DNA from: Streptomyces luteolifulvus
GTDB taxonomy: Bacteria > Actinomycetota > Actinomycetes > Streptomycetales > Streptomycetaceae
Reading direction: 5' to 3'
Assembly (NCBI RefSeq): GCF_008806595.1
Contig: NZ_VZRB01000028.1
Location: 50,203 to 114,202, forward strand
DNA length: 64,000 bases
Positions 62,465-64,000 of the stretch are shown here, in pieces. The position numbers and the translations under genes are program-made. Position 1 is the stretch's first letter; each line of letters begins with the position of its first letter. The notes below the pieces were generated by a model that worked only from the letters and a program-made list of their open reading frames with translations, ran no database searches and was not told the origin of the DNA.

Positions 62465-63774
62465 TGGCTCTCACCGGACGCGCCGCGCTCCTCGCGGCCC
62501 TCGGCTCCGTCCCCGTCGGCATCTGGGATCCCAGTTGGACGGGCATCCTGGCCGTCAACGCACCCCTGGCCGTGGCCTGCGTCTGCGACTTCGCCCTGGC
62601 AGCACCCGTGCGACGCCTGGGCCTGACCCGCTCCGGCGACACCTCCGCACGCCTCGGCGACACCGCCGACGTCACCCTGACGGTCACCAACCCGTCCCGC
62701 CGCACGCTCAAAGCGCAGCTCCGCGACGCCTGGCCGCCCAGCAGCTGGCAGCCCGGCACCGAAGTACAGGCCTCCCGCCACAGGCTCACGGTCCCCGCCG
62801 GCGAACGCCGACGCGTCACGACCCGTCTGCGCCCCACCCGCCGCGGCGACCGCCAGGCCGACCGCGTGACGATCCGCTCGTACGGCCCCCTCGGGCTCTT
62901 CACGCGCCAGGGCACCCACAAGGTCCCGTGGACGGTCCGCGTTCTACCCCCCTTCACCAGCCGCAAGCATCTCCCGTCGAAACTCGCCCGCCTGCGCGAA
63001 CTCGACGGTCGCACCAGCGTCCTCACCCGCGGCGAGGGCACAGAGTTCGACAGCCTGCGTGAATACGTCCCCGGTGACGACACCCGCTCCATCGACTGGC
63101 GAGCCACGGCCCGTCAGTCGGCGGTTGCCGTACGCACCTGGCGTCCCGAGCGCGACCGCCACATCCTCGTGGTCCTGGACACCGGCCGCACGTCCGCAGG
63201 CCGCGTGGGCGACATCCCCCGCCTCGACGCCTCCCTGGACGCCGCGCTGCTGCTGGCCGCGCTGGCATCCCGGGCCGGCGACCGCGTGGACCTGCTCGCC
63301 TACGACCGCCGAGTCCGCGCGATCGTCCAGGGCCGCACGGCACGCGACGTACTCCCGTCCCTGGTCAACGCAATGGCCACCCTCGAACCCGAACTCGTCG
63401 AAACCGACGCACGTGGCCTCACGGCTACGGCACTCCGGACGGCCCCCCGACGCTCCCTGATCGTCCTGCTCACCACACTCGACGCGGCTCCGGTGGAAGA
63501 GGGCCTGCTGCCCGTCCTTCCTCAGCTCACCCAACGGCACACTGTGCTGCTGGCATCCGTCTCAGACCCCCATGTCTCCCGCATGGCGGCGTCCCGCGGA
63601 AACACGGAGGCGGTGTACGAGGCCGCTGCCGCCGCCCAGGCCCAGAGCGAACGCCATCGCACGGCAGAGCAACTACGCCGTCACGGAGTCACAGTTGTCG
63701 ACGCAACACCGGATGAGCTGGCGCCGGCACTGGCCGACGCGTATCTGGCCCTCAAGACGGCCGGGCGTTTGTGA
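62464..63774 (+). CDS. DUF58 domain protein
   Basis: The 436-residue protein has two N-terminal hydrophobic segments (about 5-22 and 28-45), a beta-rich linker and the DUF58 domain with the conserved GDDTRSIDWRATARQ motif followed by a vWA-like fold (ILVVLDTGRTSAG). This is the usual partner of MoxR. The ATG shares one base with the MoxR stop. It is the last gene of the operon and is followed by a terminator shared with the rRNA operon. Confidence 0.95.
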   Translation: MALTGRAALLAALGSVPVGIWDPSWTGILAVNAPLAVACVCDFALAAPVRRLGLTRSGDTSARLGDTADVTLTVTNPSRRTLKAQLRDAWPPSSWQPGTEVQASRHRLTVPAGERRRVTTRLRPTRRGDRQADRVTIRSYGPLGLFTRQGTHKVPWTVRVLPPFTSRKHLPSKLARLRELDGRTSVLTRGEGTEFDSLREYVPGDDTRSIDWRATARQSAVAVRTWRPERDRHILVVLDTGRTSAGRVGDIPRLDASLDAALLLAALASRAGDRVDLLAYDRRVRAIVQGRTARDVLPSLVNAMATLEPELVETDARGLTATALRTAPRRSLIVLLTTLDAAPVEEGLLPVLPQLTQRHTVLLASVSDPHVSRMAASRGNTEAVYEAAAAAQAQSERHRTAEQLRRHGVTVVDATPDELAPALADAYLALKTAGRL

Positions 63775-63834
63775 GGGAAAGGGGAGCTCAGAAAGGCCCA
63801 ATCCCCTGGCCCGTATAACGAGCCCGGAACGCAG

Positions 63835-63865
63835 AAAACCCCGCACCGGAAAGGTGCGGGGTTTT
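63835..63865. terminator. Terminator of the rRNA operon and of the MoxR operon
   Basis: AACCCCGCACC and GGTGCGGGGTT form a perfect hairpin with a short loop. T-runs flank it on both sides (GTTTTCCC on plus, GTTTTCTG on minus), so it can end both converging transcripts. Confidence 0.85.
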
Positions 63866-63875
63866 CCCAAAGGTT

Positions 63876-63994
63876 GTTCGGCGGCGTCCTACTCTCCCAC
63901 AGGGTCCCCCCTGCAGTACCATCGGCGCTGTAAGGCTTAGCTTCCGGGTTCGGAATGTAACCGGGCGTTTCCCTCACGCTATAACCACCGAAAC
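63876..63994 (-). rRNA. rrf: 5S ribosomal RNA
   Basis: The minus strand reads GTTTCGGTGGTTATAGCGTG at the 5' end and has the loop-B/C block CATTCCGAACCCGGAAGCTA. It ends in GGGAGAGTAGGACGCCGCCG followed by AAC. These are the diagnostic 5S rRNA segments, and the ends pair as helix I. The length is about 119 nt. The 23S and 16S genes would lie beyond the right edge. The 3' end may vary by a few bases. Confidence 0.96.
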
Positions 63995-64000
63995 ACTATG

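Overview
The window is high-GC actinobacterial chromosome and is almost certainly from a Streptomyces. The evidence is the third-position GC, the frequent GTG starts, a tmRNA with an FALAA-type tag, an LAETG sortase-E substrate, an XRE/DUF397/ATPase regulatory triad, and two short intergenic sequences I recognise as common Streptomyces repeats. From memory, the order smpB - S41 protease - ftsX - ftsE - prfB - Ser/Thr kinases - FHA protein ... gdh - secA - hpf - comF - lpqB - mtrB - mtrA - mtnA matches the conserved core arm of S. coelicolor. Species-level identity is not established here.

Layout. 1-1.7 kb: a truncated polysaccharide deacetylase and a membrane protein. 1.9-3.5 kb: an XRE/DUF397 regulator pair facing an RsbW-like ATPase. 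3.6-8.8 kb: a 1,489-residue secreted polymorphic-toxin-like protein (ricin-type lectin, long Ala-rich coiled coil, compact C-terminal nuclease-like domain) with an overlapping candidate immunity gene. 9.1-10.2 kb: tmRNA (ssrA) and smpB, the trans-translation pair. 10.3-13.5 kb: S41 protease, ftsX and ftsE. 13.8-15.8 kb: an LAETG surface protein and prfB. 16-23.1 kb: two Ser/Thr kinases and a divergent FHA/FtsK-like ATPase. 23.3-26.9 kb: a three-gene sugar ABC importer. 27.6-29.1 kb: a membrane protein broken by one in-frame stop. 29.1-30.2 kb: ohr/ohrR. 30.3-33.9 kb: galE, a TetR regulator and a TagGH/Wzm-Wzt-like exporter. 34-38.9 kb: the large NAD-glutamate dehydrogenase. 39.5-42.4 kb: PfpI, HAD, DUF6912-like and Rv3235-like proteins. 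42.5-45.3 kb: secA. 45.6-48.8 kb: a GNAT acetyltransferase, a decayed IS110 element and a YcaQ-like winged-helix protein. 48.9-50.5 kb: an orphan LuxR-type response regulator and long HPF. 50.8-56.5 kb: comF, lpqB, mtrB and mtrA. 56.8-58 kb: mtnA. 58.1-63.8 kb: a membrane protein/DUF4129/DUF4350/MoxR/DUF58 operon. 63.9-64 kb: the 5S rRNA end of an rRNA operon on the minus strand, converging on that operon.

Most of the window is housekeeping: ribosome rescue, peptide release, secretion, cell-wall hydrolysis control (FtsEX, MtrAB-LpqB), ribosome hibernation and methionine salvage. The accessory or decaying pieces are the toxin/immunity pair, the XRE/DUF397 triad, the IS110 remnant and the nonsense-split membrane gene. 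The strongest candidate for something undescribed is the toxin/immunity pair at 3.56-8.77 kb. Next come the kinase-kinase-FHA/FtsK cluster and a pair of DnaA-box sequences in front of comF.
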